This document shows positions 54,507 to 63,542 of a stretch of 64,000 nucleotides of DNA, piece by piece. The notes below the pieces were generated by a model. That model worked only from the letters and a program-made list of their open reading frames with translations. It was not told where the DNA came from and searched no databases. Every line of letters begins with the position of its first letter. Position 1 is the first letter of the stretch. The DNA comes from Glaciimonas sp. PCH181 (GTDB taxonomy: Bacteria > Pseudomonadota > Gammaproteobacteria > Burkholderiales > Burkholderiaceae_D): contig NZ_PYFP01000003.1 in assembly GCF_003056055.1 (NCBI RefSeq), positions 186,001-250,000 of the forward strand. Direction: 5' to 3'. A program made the position numbers and the translations under genes.

Positions 54507-54890
54507 CTATCGCTTAAACGCGATGCAATCGACTTCGACTTTACAATCCACCACCATCGGCGACTGCACACAAGCACGGGCTGGTGGATTGGCACCGAAG
54601 TATTCTTTAAATACCCGGTTGAATGACTGAAAATCACGGGTGTCATCAAGCCATACGCCGCAACGCACCACATGTTCCGGGCCATAGCCAGCCTCGGCCA
54701 GGATCGCCAATACATTTTTAATAGCCTGATGCGATTGCGCTACGATGCCGCCATCAATCACCTCGCCGTTTACAAACGGCACCTGACCGGAAACATATAG
54801 CCAGCCGTCTGCTTCTACTGCACGCGCAAATGGCAAATGTTGTCCACCAGTTCCAGAACCGCCTTCTACGCCGTATCGTTTGATCGTCAT
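54507..54890 (-). CDS. RidA-family enamine/imine deaminase
   Basis: A 127-aa YjgF/YER057c/UK114 protein, expected to be a trimer that hydrolyses reactive 2-aminoacrylate-type enamines released by PLP dehydratases. WLYVSGQVPFVNGEVIDGG and NVLAILAEAGYGPEHVVRCG are conserved. The substrate-carboxylate Arg is probably the one in PPARACVQSP. It is next to the D-aminoacylase gene and near a PLP-dependent dehydratase whose product would be such an enamine. Confidence 0.93.
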   Translation of the reverse strand: MTIKRYGVEGGSGTGGQHLPFARAVEADGWLYVSGQVPFVNGEVIDGGIVAQSHQAIKNVLAILAEAGYGPEHVVRCGVWLDDTRDFQSFNRVFKEYFGANPPARACVQSPMVVDCKVEVDCIAFKR

Positions 54891-54967
54891 TTGTTTCTCC
54901 TGTAAAAATGCATGAAATACTGCTTAATTCTAAAATATGCGTACTTAATATGTTGCTAAATTGCTTG

Positions 54968-56479
54968 TTAAGCCATCACCGGCAGCGGCCGACCGCGTGC
55001 CAAAAAGCGTCCGGCACGATCCCCGGTCGCTGCTTTTTCTGCGCCACCCCGATACGACAGCACGCCATTTACCCAGACCGCCTCGATACCATGCGCCGGT
55101 TGCATCGGATCGGTGAATGTCGCTGCATCCCTGACCGTTTCGGCATCGAACAACACCAGATCGGCCCAATACCCTTCACGCACCAGACCGCGTTCTGTCA
55201 AACCAAAACGCTCGGCAGACAAGCCGGTCATTTTGTTAATCGCCACAGTTAAAGGGAAAAGTTTTTTCTCGCGGCTGTAATAGCCCAACACCCGTGGAAA
55301 CGCACCCCACAAACGCGGATGCGGCAACGGGTCATTCGGCAAGCCATCCGAACCGACAACCGTCGCCGGATGACTAAGGATGCGATTAACGTCATCGTCA
55401 TGCATGCCGTGATACACCGCGCCTGCTGGCTGTAGGCGCTTGGCAGTCTCAAATAAATCAAGATTCCATTCAGCGGCGATGGCGGCTAATAATTTGCCGC
55501 CCATTTCCGGATGCGGTTCCGACCATGTGACCTGAATATCAAACGTATCGGTGACTTGTTTTAGATCGAGCGTGGAAGAGCTGGCAGTATAGGGATAACA
55601 ATCGCAACCGATCGGCTGATAACGCTGGGCTTGCTCTAGGGCGGCCAGTACCTCGCCACTACGGCCCCAGTTGTCGACGCCTGCGCACTTCAAATGCGAA
55701 ATAACGACCGGCACGCGGGCGTGTTTGCCGATCCGAAATGCCTCATCCATTGCGATGAGAATATCGGCGAACTCACTGCGTAAGTGGGTGGCATAGAGTC
55801 CACCGGCAGCTGCCAGTGGTGCGGCTAAGGCCATCACTTCGGAAGTTGGCGCGCTGATCGCGTTGCCGTAGGCCAGACCGGTACTCAGACCCAATGCGCC
55901 ATTCGCCAATGCTTCGATTAACTGTGCGCACATGGCGGCGATTTCTTCGTCGGTGGCAGCGCGATCCAGTCGATCCATCTGGTTATTGCGCAATGCTGTA
56001 TGGCCCACCAGCGCGGCGACATTGATCGACGGCCGGGCCAGATTGACTGCGGCGACGTAGCTGGCAAATGTGGGATAACTGAAGTCTTCGGCCTCACCCA
56101 ATAAATTCATTGGGTCCGGCGGCGCACCTTGAAGACTGACAGGGGACGCGCTGATACCGCAATTGCCGACGACGACAGTGGTGACGCCTTGCGATAATTT
56201 AGGCAGCATTTCCGGCTGACGGATAACGTTGGTGTCGTCATGCGTATGCACATCGATAAAGCCCGGACTGAGCACTTTGCCGCTGCCATCGCATTCAAAT
56301 GTCGCGGTCCAGCCCGCTATCTCGCCAACGGCGGCTATCTTGACGATGCGACCGTTTGCGATGGCGACATCGGCGTTAAATGGCGCTGCGCCACTGCCAT
56401 CGATTAACGACACATTGCGAATCAGGGTGTCGCAACTGTTACTGTTTGAGGCGTTCAATTTGTCAGCATCTGTTGTCAT
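54968..56479 (-). CDS. N-acyl-D-amino-acid deacylase (D-aminoacylase)
   Basis: A 503-aa amidohydrolase that removes the acyl group from N-acyl-D-amino acids. Metal ligands: H78 and H80 in DVHTHDD, C107 in VVGNCGIS, then His in ATHLRSE and in VISHLKCAG. The catalytic Asp is in VVGSDGLPND. Together they match the Cys-bridged zinc site of the D-aminoacylase family. It starts one base after the RpiR gene stop, so they are coupled. In this cluster the substrate could be an N-acyl-D-amino acid or N-acetyl-D-glucosaminate. Confidence 0.92.
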   Translation of the reverse strand: MTTDADKLNASNSNSCDTLIRNVSLIDGSGAAPFNADVAIANGRIVKIAAVGEIAGWTATFECDGSGKVLSPGFIDVHTHDDTNVIRQPEMLPKLSQGVTTVVVGNCGISASPVSLQGAPPDPMNLLGEAEDFSYPTFASYVAAVNLARPSINVAALVGHTALRNNQMDRLDRAATDEEIAAMCAQLIEALANGALGLSTGLAYGNAISAPTSEVMALAAPLAAAGGLYATHLRSEFADILIAMDEAFRIGKHARVPVVISHLKCAGVDNWGRSGEVLAALEQAQRYQPIGCDCYPYTASSSTLDLKQVTDTFDIQVTWSEPHPEMGGKLLAAIAAEWNLDLFETAKRLQPAGAVYHGMHDDDVNRILSHPATVVGSDGLPNDPLPHPRLWGAFPRVLGYYSREKKLFPLTVAINKMTGLSAERFGLTERGLVREGYWADLVLFDAETVRDAATFTDPMQPAHGIEAVWVNGVLSYRGGAEKAATGDRAGRFLARGRPLPVMA

Positions 56480-56480
56480 T

Positions 56481-57395
56481 TTAATCTCCTAGCGGTTCAC
56501 GATTGCCACTGCCGCGATGCGCATCGAGCGTAAACTTCAGTCGCCGCAGCAATTCCTGACTGTGATCTTTTTGTAGTACGGCCAATTCGGCCATCAAGAC
56601 ATCCAGCACCATCATCATGGCGTAGCGTGACGACGATGGCTTAAAAATAAAATCCGTTTCCAGCGACTTGAGTGGCAATAACACATCCGCCATTGCCGCC
56701 AGCGGCGACCCCAATGCGGTAATCGCCACCAGACGCACGCCGTATTCTTTCGCCACCGCGCAATTGGCCAGCAACTCGGGCACATTGCCAGTGGTGGATA
56801 ACACCAACACCACATCATTTTTATCGAGTGTGGCGGCGACCATACGCTGCAACATCGCGTCGTGATAGGTCGCTGCCGGACGACCTAATCGCACCAAGCG
56901 ATAGCGCGCCTCGTCAGATAGCATGGTTGAGCCGCCGCCCATGCCGAATGCGTAAATCATGCGCGCACTGAGCAATAATTGTGCGGCACGTTGCAAACTA
57001 TCTTGATTCAGCATGGCGCGATTGACTTCAAGCACCTTGCCAATGTCGGCATAAATAATGTCTGCAATCTGCGGCACACGCCCTTCTTCTGGCGGTGTTT
57101 CTGCATCCAAAAATCGTTGTCCGATTGCCGCAGCTTGCCCCAACTTCATTTTCAGATCACGCACATCGCGACATCCCACTGCTTTTGCAAAACGCGTCAC
57201 GCTGGCTTCGCTGACACCGGCCAACTTTGCCAGCGTGTTGATGCTGGCTGCTGCGGCCTGCGGCAAATCGCCCAAAATCGTTTGTGCAACCTTTTGCTCG
57301 GCCAATCTGAGTTGTCCGCTGCGCTCAGAAATCCGCGTAACGATATCGAACGCAGGGGCGAACGGTGCGGGTGTGGGTGCCAATGTGGACGACAT
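56481..57395 (-). CDS. RpiR/MurR-family transcriptional regulator
   Basis: A 304-aa regulator: N-terminal HTH_6 (about 25-100, INTLAKLAGVSEASVTRFAK) and C-terminal SIS sugar-phosphate-binding domain (about 140-280, IYAFGMGGGSTMLSDEARYR and DVVLVLSTTGNVPELL). Such proteins usually sense phosphorylated sugars or amino sugars. It heads the minus-strand run and is divergent from the dehydratase/kinase genes, so it is probably the local regulator. A sugar-phosphate-sensing regulator here is an argument for a sugar-acid substrate such as D-glucosaminate. Confidence 0.9.
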   Translation of the reverse strand: MSSTLAPTPAPFAPAFDIVTRISERSGQLRLAEQKVAQTILGDLPQAAAASINTLAKLAGVSEASVTRFAKAVGCRDVRDLKMKLGQAAAIGQRFLDAETPPEEGRVPQIADIIYADIGKVLEVNRAMLNQDSLQRAAQLLLSARMIYAFGMGGGSTMLSDEARYRLVRLGRPAATYHDAMLQRMVAATLDKNDVVLVLSTTGNVPELLANCAVAKEYGVRLVAITALGSPLAAMADVLLPLKSLETDFIFKPSSSRYAMMMVLDVLMAELAVLQKDHSQELLRRLKFTLDAHRGSGNREPLGD

Positions 57396-57601
57396 ACGCG
57401 GTTCTATCCTTATCTGAAATATGACCTATCCTGAGAACTGCCAGACGGCATTTGAGGATAATTTGCGCTAACTTTACCACGCACTTGAGAAATTTTGTGG
57501 TACTTTATAACATAAGCGATAAAAATTTTTATTGTGAATGAAAAATACAGAATTTTCTGATTAATTTTTACTAAAATTTGATTTATCTGAAGGAAATATC
57601 A

Positions 57602-58894
57602 GTGAATGATACAAACTATCACGATAGTATCGTCGATCCATGCATGGGTCCTCTGAACAAAGGCCTGGGAGCGTTTGAAACGCCGCTTGCCACTTCTGCC
57701 GTCAAAGATTTGCACTGGAATTTGCTGCGCGAGGACGTCAGTCTGCCGACCGCTGTCTTGTATGAAGAGCGGCTGCAACACAACCTTGAATGGATGCAAC
57801 AATTTGTTGCCGAATACGGCGTCAAACTAGCGCCGCATGGCAAAACGACGATGGCGCCCAAATTGTTTGCGCGGCAATTAGCTGGCGGTGCCTGGGGTAT
57901 TACATTAGCCACAGCCCACCAAACCCGGGTCGCCTACACCCATGGCGTGCGCCGTGTGATCATGGCAAATCAGCTGGTCGGCAAACAAAACATGGCGATG
58001 ATTTCGACATTGCTGGCTGATCCGACTTTTGAATTCTGTTGTCTGGTAGATTCTCCGGACGGCGTCGATTTACTGGGTGCGTTCTTCCAGTCACGCAATC
58101 AAAAACTGCATGTATTGCTAGAACTGGGTGCTGAAGGTGGGCGGACTGGTGTTCGCAACGCAGCGCAGCAAACTGCGGTGCTGGATGCCATTGCACGTTG
58201 GAAGGATCACATTGTTCTGGCAGGAATTGAGCTATATGAAGGCGTGCTGAAAGAAGAAGCAGATATCCGCGCGTTTCTGCAACGTGCAGTGCGTTGCGCG
58301 CAAGACTTGGCGCTCGCCGGAAACTTTGCTGAACGTGTCACGCAGCGTCCGGTTATTCTGACAGGGGCAGGATCAGCCTGGTATGACGTGGTGGCGGAAG
58401 AATTTTCGAAAGCCGATATCGGCTTGCCACTCGACATTATCCTGCGGCCCGGCTGCTATCTGACGCATGACGTCGGCGTCTATCGGGCTTCACAAGCCCA
58501 GATTCAGACCCGCAATCCGGTCGCACGCAAAATGCGCACTAGCCTGTTGCCAGCGTTGCAATTATGGGCTTACGTGCAATCGGTGCCTGAATCGGACAAA
58601 GCGATCATTGCGCTGGGCAAACGCGATGCTGCGTTTGATGCCGGACTGCCGCTGCCTGCAACATATTACCGCCCGGGATCGGATGCGCCCGTTGCCACCC
58701 CTGCGCATTGGGAACTGACCGGCATGATGGATCAGCATGCTTATATGCACATTGCCGAAGGCGACGATATCAAGGTTGGCGACATGATTGCTTTCGATAT
58801 TTCACATCCTTGTCTTACTTTCGATAAATGGCGCCAGATCGCCGTGGTGACGCCTACATTCGATGTTATTGATGTTGTCCAAACCTTCTTCTGA
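57602..58894 (+). CDS. fold-III PLP amino-acid deaminase/dehydratase (D-serine deaminase- or D-glucosaminate dehydratase-like)
   Basis: A 430-aa PLP enzyme with an N-terminal alanine-racemase-like barrel and a C-terminal D-serine dehydratase-like domain. PLP lysine in KLAPHGKTTM (K81). LLELGAEGGRTGVR and GIELYEG are barrel motifs. A His and a Cys are in AFDISHPCLTFD near the C-terminus, where this family binds a metal. GTG start at 57602 with AAGGAAA six bases upstream; an upstream TTG is unlikely. D-serine, D-threonine and D-glucosaminate dehydratases share this fold. The KDG-kinase-like gene 12 bases downstream favours D-glucosaminate, giving 2-keto-3-deoxygluconate. Confidence 0.85.
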   Translation: MNDTNYHDSIVDPCMGPLNKGLGAFETPLATSAVKDLHWNLLREDVSLPTAVLYEERLQHNLEWMQQFVAEYGVKLAPHGKTTMAPKLFARQLAGGAWGITLATAHQTRVAYTHGVRRVIMANQLVGKQNMAMISTLLADPTFEFCCLVDSPDGVDLLGAFFQSRNQKLHVLLELGAEGGRTGVRNAAQQTAVLDAIARWKDHIVLAGIELYEGVLKEEADIRAFLQRAVRCAQDLALAGNFAERVTQRPVILTGAGSAWYDVVAEEFSKADIGLPLDIILRPGCYLTHDVGVYRASQAQIQTRNPVARKMRTSLLPALQLWAYVQSVPESDKAIIALGKRDAAFDAGLPLPATYYRPGSDAPVATPAHWELTGMMDQHAYMHIAEGDDIKVGDMIAFDISHPCLTFDKWRQIAVVTPTFDVIDVVQTFF

Positions 58895-58906
58895 CGGCCG
58901 AATAAC

Positions 58907-59860
58907 ATGCACGAGAAAAATGGCAAGATAGACATCCTGGCGTATGGTGAAGCGATGGTTGAGTTTAATCAACGCATTGGCAACGCCGATCAACCTGAAA
59001 CAGCGCCGCTGTATCTGCAAGGCTTTGGTGGCGACACTTCTAACTTCGCCATTGCGGCGGCGCGTCAGGGTGCGCACTGTGGCTATGTCAGCGCAGTGGG
59101 CGATGATCGGTTCGGTCAGCAATTACGTGCGCTGTGGCAGGCTGAACAGGTTGACGTTAGCCATGTAGTGACCGATCCTTCGGCGGCTACCGGGGTCTAT
59201 TTTGTCTCACACGATGCAGATGGCCATCATTTTGACTATCTGCGCAGCGGGTCAGCGGCGAGCCGTTACCAGACGGCCAAGCTGCCACTGGATGCGATAG
59301 CCTCTGCCAAAATACTTCATCTGTCCGGCATCAGTCTGGCAATCAGTGAGAATGCCTGCGATGCAGGTCTGGCGGCGATGCAACATGCGCGGCAAAATGG
59401 CGTGCGGACTTCGCTCGATACCAATTTACGTCTACGCCTATGGCCGCTGGAACGCGCCCGTGCCCGCATGCGGCAAGCGTTCGGGCTGTGCGATATCTGT
59501 TTGCCGAGTTGGGATGACGTGAATGCACTGACCGGCCTCGATGACCGCGATGCGATTGTCGATGAATTGCTGTCGTATGGGATCGGTTTAATTGCGTTCA
59601 AGCTGGGCGCAGAGGGTTGTTATGTCGCTACGCCGACCGAACGTCGGTTGGTGCCAGCCTATTCGGTGGCAGCGCTGGATGCTACCGGCGCAGGCGATTG
59701 TTTTGGCGGGGCATTTATTGCGCGTCTGGTCGCTGGCGATGATCCGTTTACGGCGGCACGTTATGCCAATGTAACGGCGGCGTTATCCACGCTGGGTTAT
59801 GGGGCGGTAGCGCCGATTCCGATGAGGCCAGCGGTGCTAGAGGCTTTAAACAATAGCTGA
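58907..59860 (+). CDS. PfkB-family sugar kinase (2-keto-3-deoxygluconate kinase-like)
   Basis: A 317-aa ribokinase-family kinase. The N-terminal glycine pair is in LQGFGGDTSNFAIAAARQG, and the anion hole/catalytic Asp is in LDATGAGDCFGGAFIARL. The substrate-side SLDTNLRLRLWPL resembles KdgK. It likely phosphorylates 2-keto-3-deoxygluconate to KDPG, the Entner-Doudoroff intermediate. It follows the PLP enzyme by 12 nt in the same transcript, linking sugar-acid chemistry to a cluster otherwise annotated for D-amino acids. No KDPG aldolase is in the window. Confidence 0.88.
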   Translation: MHEKNGKIDILAYGEAMVEFNQRIGNADQPETAPLYLQGFGGDTSNFAIAAARQGAHCGYVSAVGDDRFGQQLRALWQAEQVDVSHVVTDPSAATGVYFVSHDADGHHFDYLRSGSAASRYQTAKLPLDAIASAKILHLSGISLAISENACDAGLAAMQHARQNGVRTSLDTNLRLRLWPLERARARMRQAFGLCDICLPSWDDVNALTGLDDRDAIVDELLSYGIGLIAFKLGAEGCYVATPTERRLVPAYSVAALDATGAGDCFGGAFIARLVAGDDPFTAARYANVTAALSTLGYGAVAPIPMRPAVLEALNNS

Positions 59861-59938
59861 TAACGGTGGCGCTGCGCTTCTGCACAAAATCTTAGGCGGC
59901 GCTTGTTAAAAACACGCTGCGCAGCTTATCCTGACAGC

Positions 59939-60637
59939 ATGAGCATTACTCGTAAAGATCTTGAACAGGGCAGCTTGCGCAACACGTTGGCGAGTCTGCC
60001 GATTGGCGCATCCCTGCTATCAGAAGAAGCACTGGAAGCTTCCTGGCGCGCTGCGCTGGCGTCACTACCGGAAGCCGGGAATGATATCTGGCTATTTGGT
60101 TATGGCTCGCTGATTTGGAACCCGATGGTGCAATTTGCTGAGCGACGACTGGCGACATTGCACGGCTATCATCGCGGGTTTTATTTATATTCCAAAATTA
60201 ATCGTGGCACGCAGGAAAATCCAGGACTGGTACTGGGTTTAGATCGCGGTGGATGCTGCCCCGGTGTGGCGTTTAGGATAACGGCTGCCGATATTGAAAC
60301 CGAATTGCGCATGCTGTGGCGACGCGAAATGTTGATGGGCGCTTACCTGCCGCGCTGGTTATCGGTACGTTTAGCTGCGGCAGACGCGGTGCCAAACAAA
60401 AACACGCAACAACACGTAAAAGTACCGGCGCTGGCATTTGTCATGGATCGTGACCATGCTTCCTATGCTGGCCGCCTGTCGGATACTGCCGTACTGTCAC
60501 ATCTGCGCGTTGCCAGCGGCCTGTATGGACCTGCGCGCGATTACTTGCAACACACACTTGAAAGTTTGCACAAAGAGGGGATTAATGATCCCAATCTGGC
60601 ACGCTTGTGGGCGCAATTGCAGAGCGAAGACAGTTAA
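59939..60637 (+). CDS. ChaC-like gamma-glutamylcyclotransferase
   Basis: A 232-aa protein. The substrate loop is WLFGYGSLIWNP, followed by YHRGFYLYSKINRGT and PGLVLGLDRGGCCPGVAFRI. The probable catalytic Glu is in LWRREMLMG. These are ChaC marks: cleavage of glutathione-type gamma-glutamyl compounds to 5-oxoproline. ATG 59939 fits the family N-terminus; an upstream frame is 12 residues longer. It is convergent with leuA and apparently not part of the preceding operon (79-bp gap with no obvious promoter). Confidence 0.9.
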   Translation: MSITRKDLEQGSLRNTLASLPIGASLLSEEALEASWRAALASLPEAGNDIWLFGYGSLIWNPMVQFAERRLATLHGYHRGFYLYSKINRGTQENPGLVLGLDRGGCCPGVAFRITAADIETELRMLWRREMLMGAYLPRWLSVRLAAADAVPNKNTQQHVKVPALAFVMDRDHASYAGRLSDTAVLSHLRVASGLYGPARDYLQHTLESLHKEGINDPNLARLWAQLQSEDS

Positions 60638-60686
60638 TAGCGGCATTCCTCAGACGTGGTCATTTTTGTCTTTATCCGCATCGTAT

Positions 60687-62237
60687 TTACAATTGCGGAT
60701 TCAACTTGTCTGCGCGCGAATGCAGCTTGTTCAGCGCGGTCAGATACGCCTTTGCAGAAGCCACTACAATATCCAGATCAGCGCCCACTCCATTGACGAT
60801 ACGCCCCGCCTTGGACAAGCGCATCGTGACTTCGCCTTGCGATTGGGTGCCTGTGGTAATGGCGTTTACCGAAAACAGCAGCAACTCCGCTCCACTCGCG
60901 ACGTGTGTTTCGATGGCATTCACAATGGCATCTACCGGGCCGTTCCCCTGCCCTTCACACGACACTTCTTTTCCATCCATTGAAAACACGACTTTGGCGC
61001 TGGGCTTTTCACCGGTTTCCGAATGCTGGGATAACGACACAAAGCGATAGTATTCATTCTCATGCGATTGCTGTTCGCTGGAGACCAACGCAATAATATC
61101 TTCGTCAAAAATATCCGACTTCTGATCTGCCAATGCTTTAAAGCGCGCAAACGCTGCGTTAACTTCGGTTTCAGAATCCAGATCAATGCCGAGATCTTGT
61201 AAGCGCTGCTTAAAAGCGTTGCGCCCCGATAATTTGCCGAGCACGATTTTGTTCGCGCTCCATCCGACGTCTTCTGCCCGCATAATTTCGTACGTATCGC
61301 GGGCTTTCAAAACACCATCCTGATGAATTCCGGATGCGTGCGCAAAAGCATTCGCGCCGACTACGGCTTTGTTCGGCTGTACGATAAAACCGGTAATTTG
61401 CGATACCAATTTTGAAGCTGGCAGAATCTGCGTGGTATCGATACCCACGTCCAGATTGAAGTAATCGCGCCGGGTTTTGACGGCCATTACAATTTCTTCC
61501 AGCGCTGTGTTTCCCGCACGTTCGCCAAGGCCGTTAATCGTACATTCGACTTGGCGCGCTCCGCCGATCATGACCCCTGCCAGCGAGTTGGCAACCGCCA
61601 TACCCAGATCGTTATGACAGTGCACCGACCAAATGGCTTTATCCGAATTGGGAATCCGCTCACGCAGGGTTCTGAGCATCTGACCGTAGAGTTCCGGCAC
61701 GCCATATCCGACGGTATCGGCAAAATTGATGGTGGTTGCGCCTTCATTAATCACGGCTTCCAGCACGCGACACAGAAAATCGATCTCCGACCGACTTCCG
61801 TCTTCCGGGCTGAACTCCACATCGTCGGTAAATTTGCGGGCATAGCGAACGGCCATTTTTGCTTGCTCAAATACCTGATCGGGCGTCATGCGCAACTTCT
61901 TTTCCATATGCAATGGCGAGGTCGCAAGAAAAGTGTGTATCCGTTTGCGCTCCGCTGGTTGCAGCGCTTCGGCGGCGCGCGCGATGTCTTTGTCATTGGC
62001 GCGAGACAATGAACATACGGTCGCATCCTTGACGATGCCGGCAATGGCTTTAATCGCCTCGAAATCGCCCGGCGATGCCGCAGCAAAGCCCGCCTCAATC
62101 ACATCGACCTTCATCCGCTCCAATTGTTTGGCGATGCGGATTTTTTCGTCTTTGGTCATGGACGCGCCGGGTGACTGCTCACCATCACGCAATGTAGTAT
62201 CAAAAATGATCAGTTTTTCGCGTGCGTTGGCTGACAT
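60687..62237 (-). CDS. leuA: 2-isopropylmalate synthase
   Basis: First committed enzyme of leucine synthesis: acetyl-CoA plus 2-oxoisovalerate to 2-isopropylmalate. 516 aa. HMGL-like TIM barrel about 1-270 ([16 protein letters not shown], metal site [30 protein letters not shown]), linker, then the C-terminal LeuA regulatory domain from about 390 ([16 protein letters not shown]) that binds leucine for feedback inhibition. AGGAG seven bases before ATG 62237 excludes the ten-residue longer frame. Downstream of pssA, with a terminator between, so transcription is probably independent. Confidence 0.97.
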   Translation of the reverse strand: MSANAREKLIIFDTTLRDGEQSPGASMTKDEKIRIAKQLERMKVDVIEAGFAAASPGDFEAIKAIAGIVKDATVCSLSRANDKDIARAAEALQPAERKRIHTFLATSPLHMEKKLRMTPDQVFEQAKMAVRYARKFTDDVEFSPEDGSRSEIDFLCRVLEAVINEGATTINFADTVGYGVPELYGQMLRTLRERIPNSDKAIWSVHCHNDLGMAVANSLAGVMIGGARQVECTINGLGERAGNTALEEIVMAVKTRRDYFNLDVGIDTTQILPASKLVSQITGFIVQPNKAVVGANAFAHASGIHQDGVLKARDTYEIMRAEDVGWSANKIVLGKLSGRNAFKQRLQDLGIDLDSETEVNAAFARFKALADQKSDIFDEDIIALVSSEQQSHENEYYRFVSLSQHSETGEKPSAKVVFSMDGKEVSCEGQGNGPVDAIVNAIETHVASGAELLLFSVNAITTGTQSQGEVTMRLSKAGRIVNGVGADLDIVVASAKAYLTALNKLHSRADKLNPQL

Positions 62238-62373
62238 GCTGTACTCCTGAATTATTGGTGAAGGCAATTTTTGAAGGACCTTATGAATATACTCTTTTAA
62301 CGCCTTTGAATAAATCTACGAAAGAGGATGACTTGAATGCGGATGCCGCGACGGGACCTTCGACGACGTGTAA

Positions 62374-62408
62374 ACGTAAAAAAGCCACCTGCGAAAACAA
62401 GTGGCTTT
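62374..62408 (-). terminator. Rho-independent terminator after pssA
   Basis: On the minus strand AAAGCCAC-loop of 12-GTGGCTTT forms an 8-bp stem running into a T6 stretch. It lies 54 bp after the pssA stop and upstream of leuA. No leucine-rich leader peptide was found between it and leuA. Confidence 0.85.
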
Positions 62409-62461
62409 AAGCGGCATTTACGCGTGACTACGTCATAAAGACCGATAGTCACATAGTGTGC

Positions 62462-63340
62462 TTATTTTTCTTCATGTTCATGCTCTGTCTGCAAAATGCT
62501 GACTGGCTTACCCTTGAATAAGCGCCAGAAATACACCCCGAGACCGGACAAACCATACAGTACGAACAAACCGAACAAGACTTTGGACGGCGCGCTGGAA
62601 ATGACCACCAATATCAACACAACGACAAAAGCGGCAATAAATGGCACCGGCTTGCGTAGGTTGATATCTTTAAAGCTATAAAAAGGAACGTTGGTGACCA
62701 TTGTCAGGCCAGCGTATAAGGTTATTGCCCATGCAGCCCAACTCAAGTCGGCACCAACAAAGCCGAGGTCATCCATAATCCAGACGAAACCTGCTACCAG
62801 TGCGGCAGCTGCCGGACTAGGCAAACCTTGAAAATAGCGTTTATCGACTACGGTAATGTTGGTATTGAAACGTGCCAATCGCAACGCCGCGCCAGCGCAA
62901 TACACAAATGCAGCCAGCCAGCCAAGTTTGCCCATGCCGCGCAAAGACCATTCGTACACCACCAGCGCCGGAGCAGCGCCGAAAGACACCATGTCCGACA
63001 GGCTGTCATATTGCGCGCCAAATTCGCTTTGGGTGTTGGTCATACGGGCTACGCGGCCATCAAGACTATCGAGCACCATCGCAGCAAAAATCGCGATGGA
63101 GGCGTAATCGAACTTCAGATTCATTGCCATGACGATAGCAAAAAACCCGCAAAAAAGCGCGGCGGTCGTAAATGCATTCGGCAGCAAATACACGCCACGA
63201 CGTCTTAAACTAGGCCGAATCGGCCCTTCGTCGTCGTCCTCGTCATCCGGATACGGCGTGCGCAACGCATTTTTTGTGCGCAATGTCTTAGGGAACTGTG
63301 TGACGTTACTCTTCGCCTTACGGCGGGGGAAAGTAGCCAT
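62462..63340 (-). CDS. pssA: CDP-diacylglycerol--serine O-phosphatidyltransferase
   Basis: It makes phosphatidylserine from CDP-diacylglycerol and serine at the inner membrane. The 292-aa protein has an N-terminal basic/acidic cytosolic stretch including PYPDDEDDDEGP, then about 7-8 helices. The CDP-alcohol phosphotransferase motif runs DSLDGRVARM ... FGAQYDSLSDMVSFG (D-G-AR-G-D-D complete). Subclass II (Bacillus-type membrane enzyme) rather than E. coli type. ATG 63340 and the one two codons earlier are both possible. Downstream of psd, its pathway partner. Confidence 0.95.
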   Translation of the reverse strand: MATFPRRKAKSNVTQFPKTLRTKNALRTPYPDDEDDDEGPIRPSLRRRGVYLLPNAFTTAALFCGFFAIVMAMNLKFDYASIAIFAAMVLDSLDGRVARMTNTQSEFGAQYDSLSDMVSFGAAPALVVYEWSLRGMGKLGWLAAFVYCAGAALRLARFNTNITVVDKRYFQGLPSPAAAALVAGFVWIMDDLGFVGADLSWAAWAITLYAGLTMVTNVPFYSFKDINLRKPVPFIAAFVVVLILVVISSAPSKVLFGLFVLYGLSGLGVYFWRLFKGKPVSILQTEHEHEEK

Positions 63341-63370
63341 GTGCATTCCGTTTCAATAAAAAACAAATTA

Positions 63371-63422
63371 TGGCACCGCGAAGACCTTCGCTGTTATTGG
63401 GAATAACTAACGAAGGTGGTGC
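63371..63422. other. structured spacer between psd and pssA
   Basis: Nested symmetry: GCACC/GGTGC outside, CCTTCG/CGAAGG inside and GTTATT-GGG-AATAAC at the tip. In the 202-bp spacer this would fold as a long hairpin on either strand. No T-tract follows; it could be an RNA processing or attenuation structure. The remainder of the spacer shows nothing else. Confidence 0.45.
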
Positions 63423-63542
63423 GAATCGTGATTGGACGATGTTGTCAGCGCGCTTGATCTGTCCCCAAAGGGCCAGCATCGTCAATCACAGACTGGCTAG
63501 TGCAGCAGGTAGTAGAGTCTATTCAGAATAATATAATTGGCC

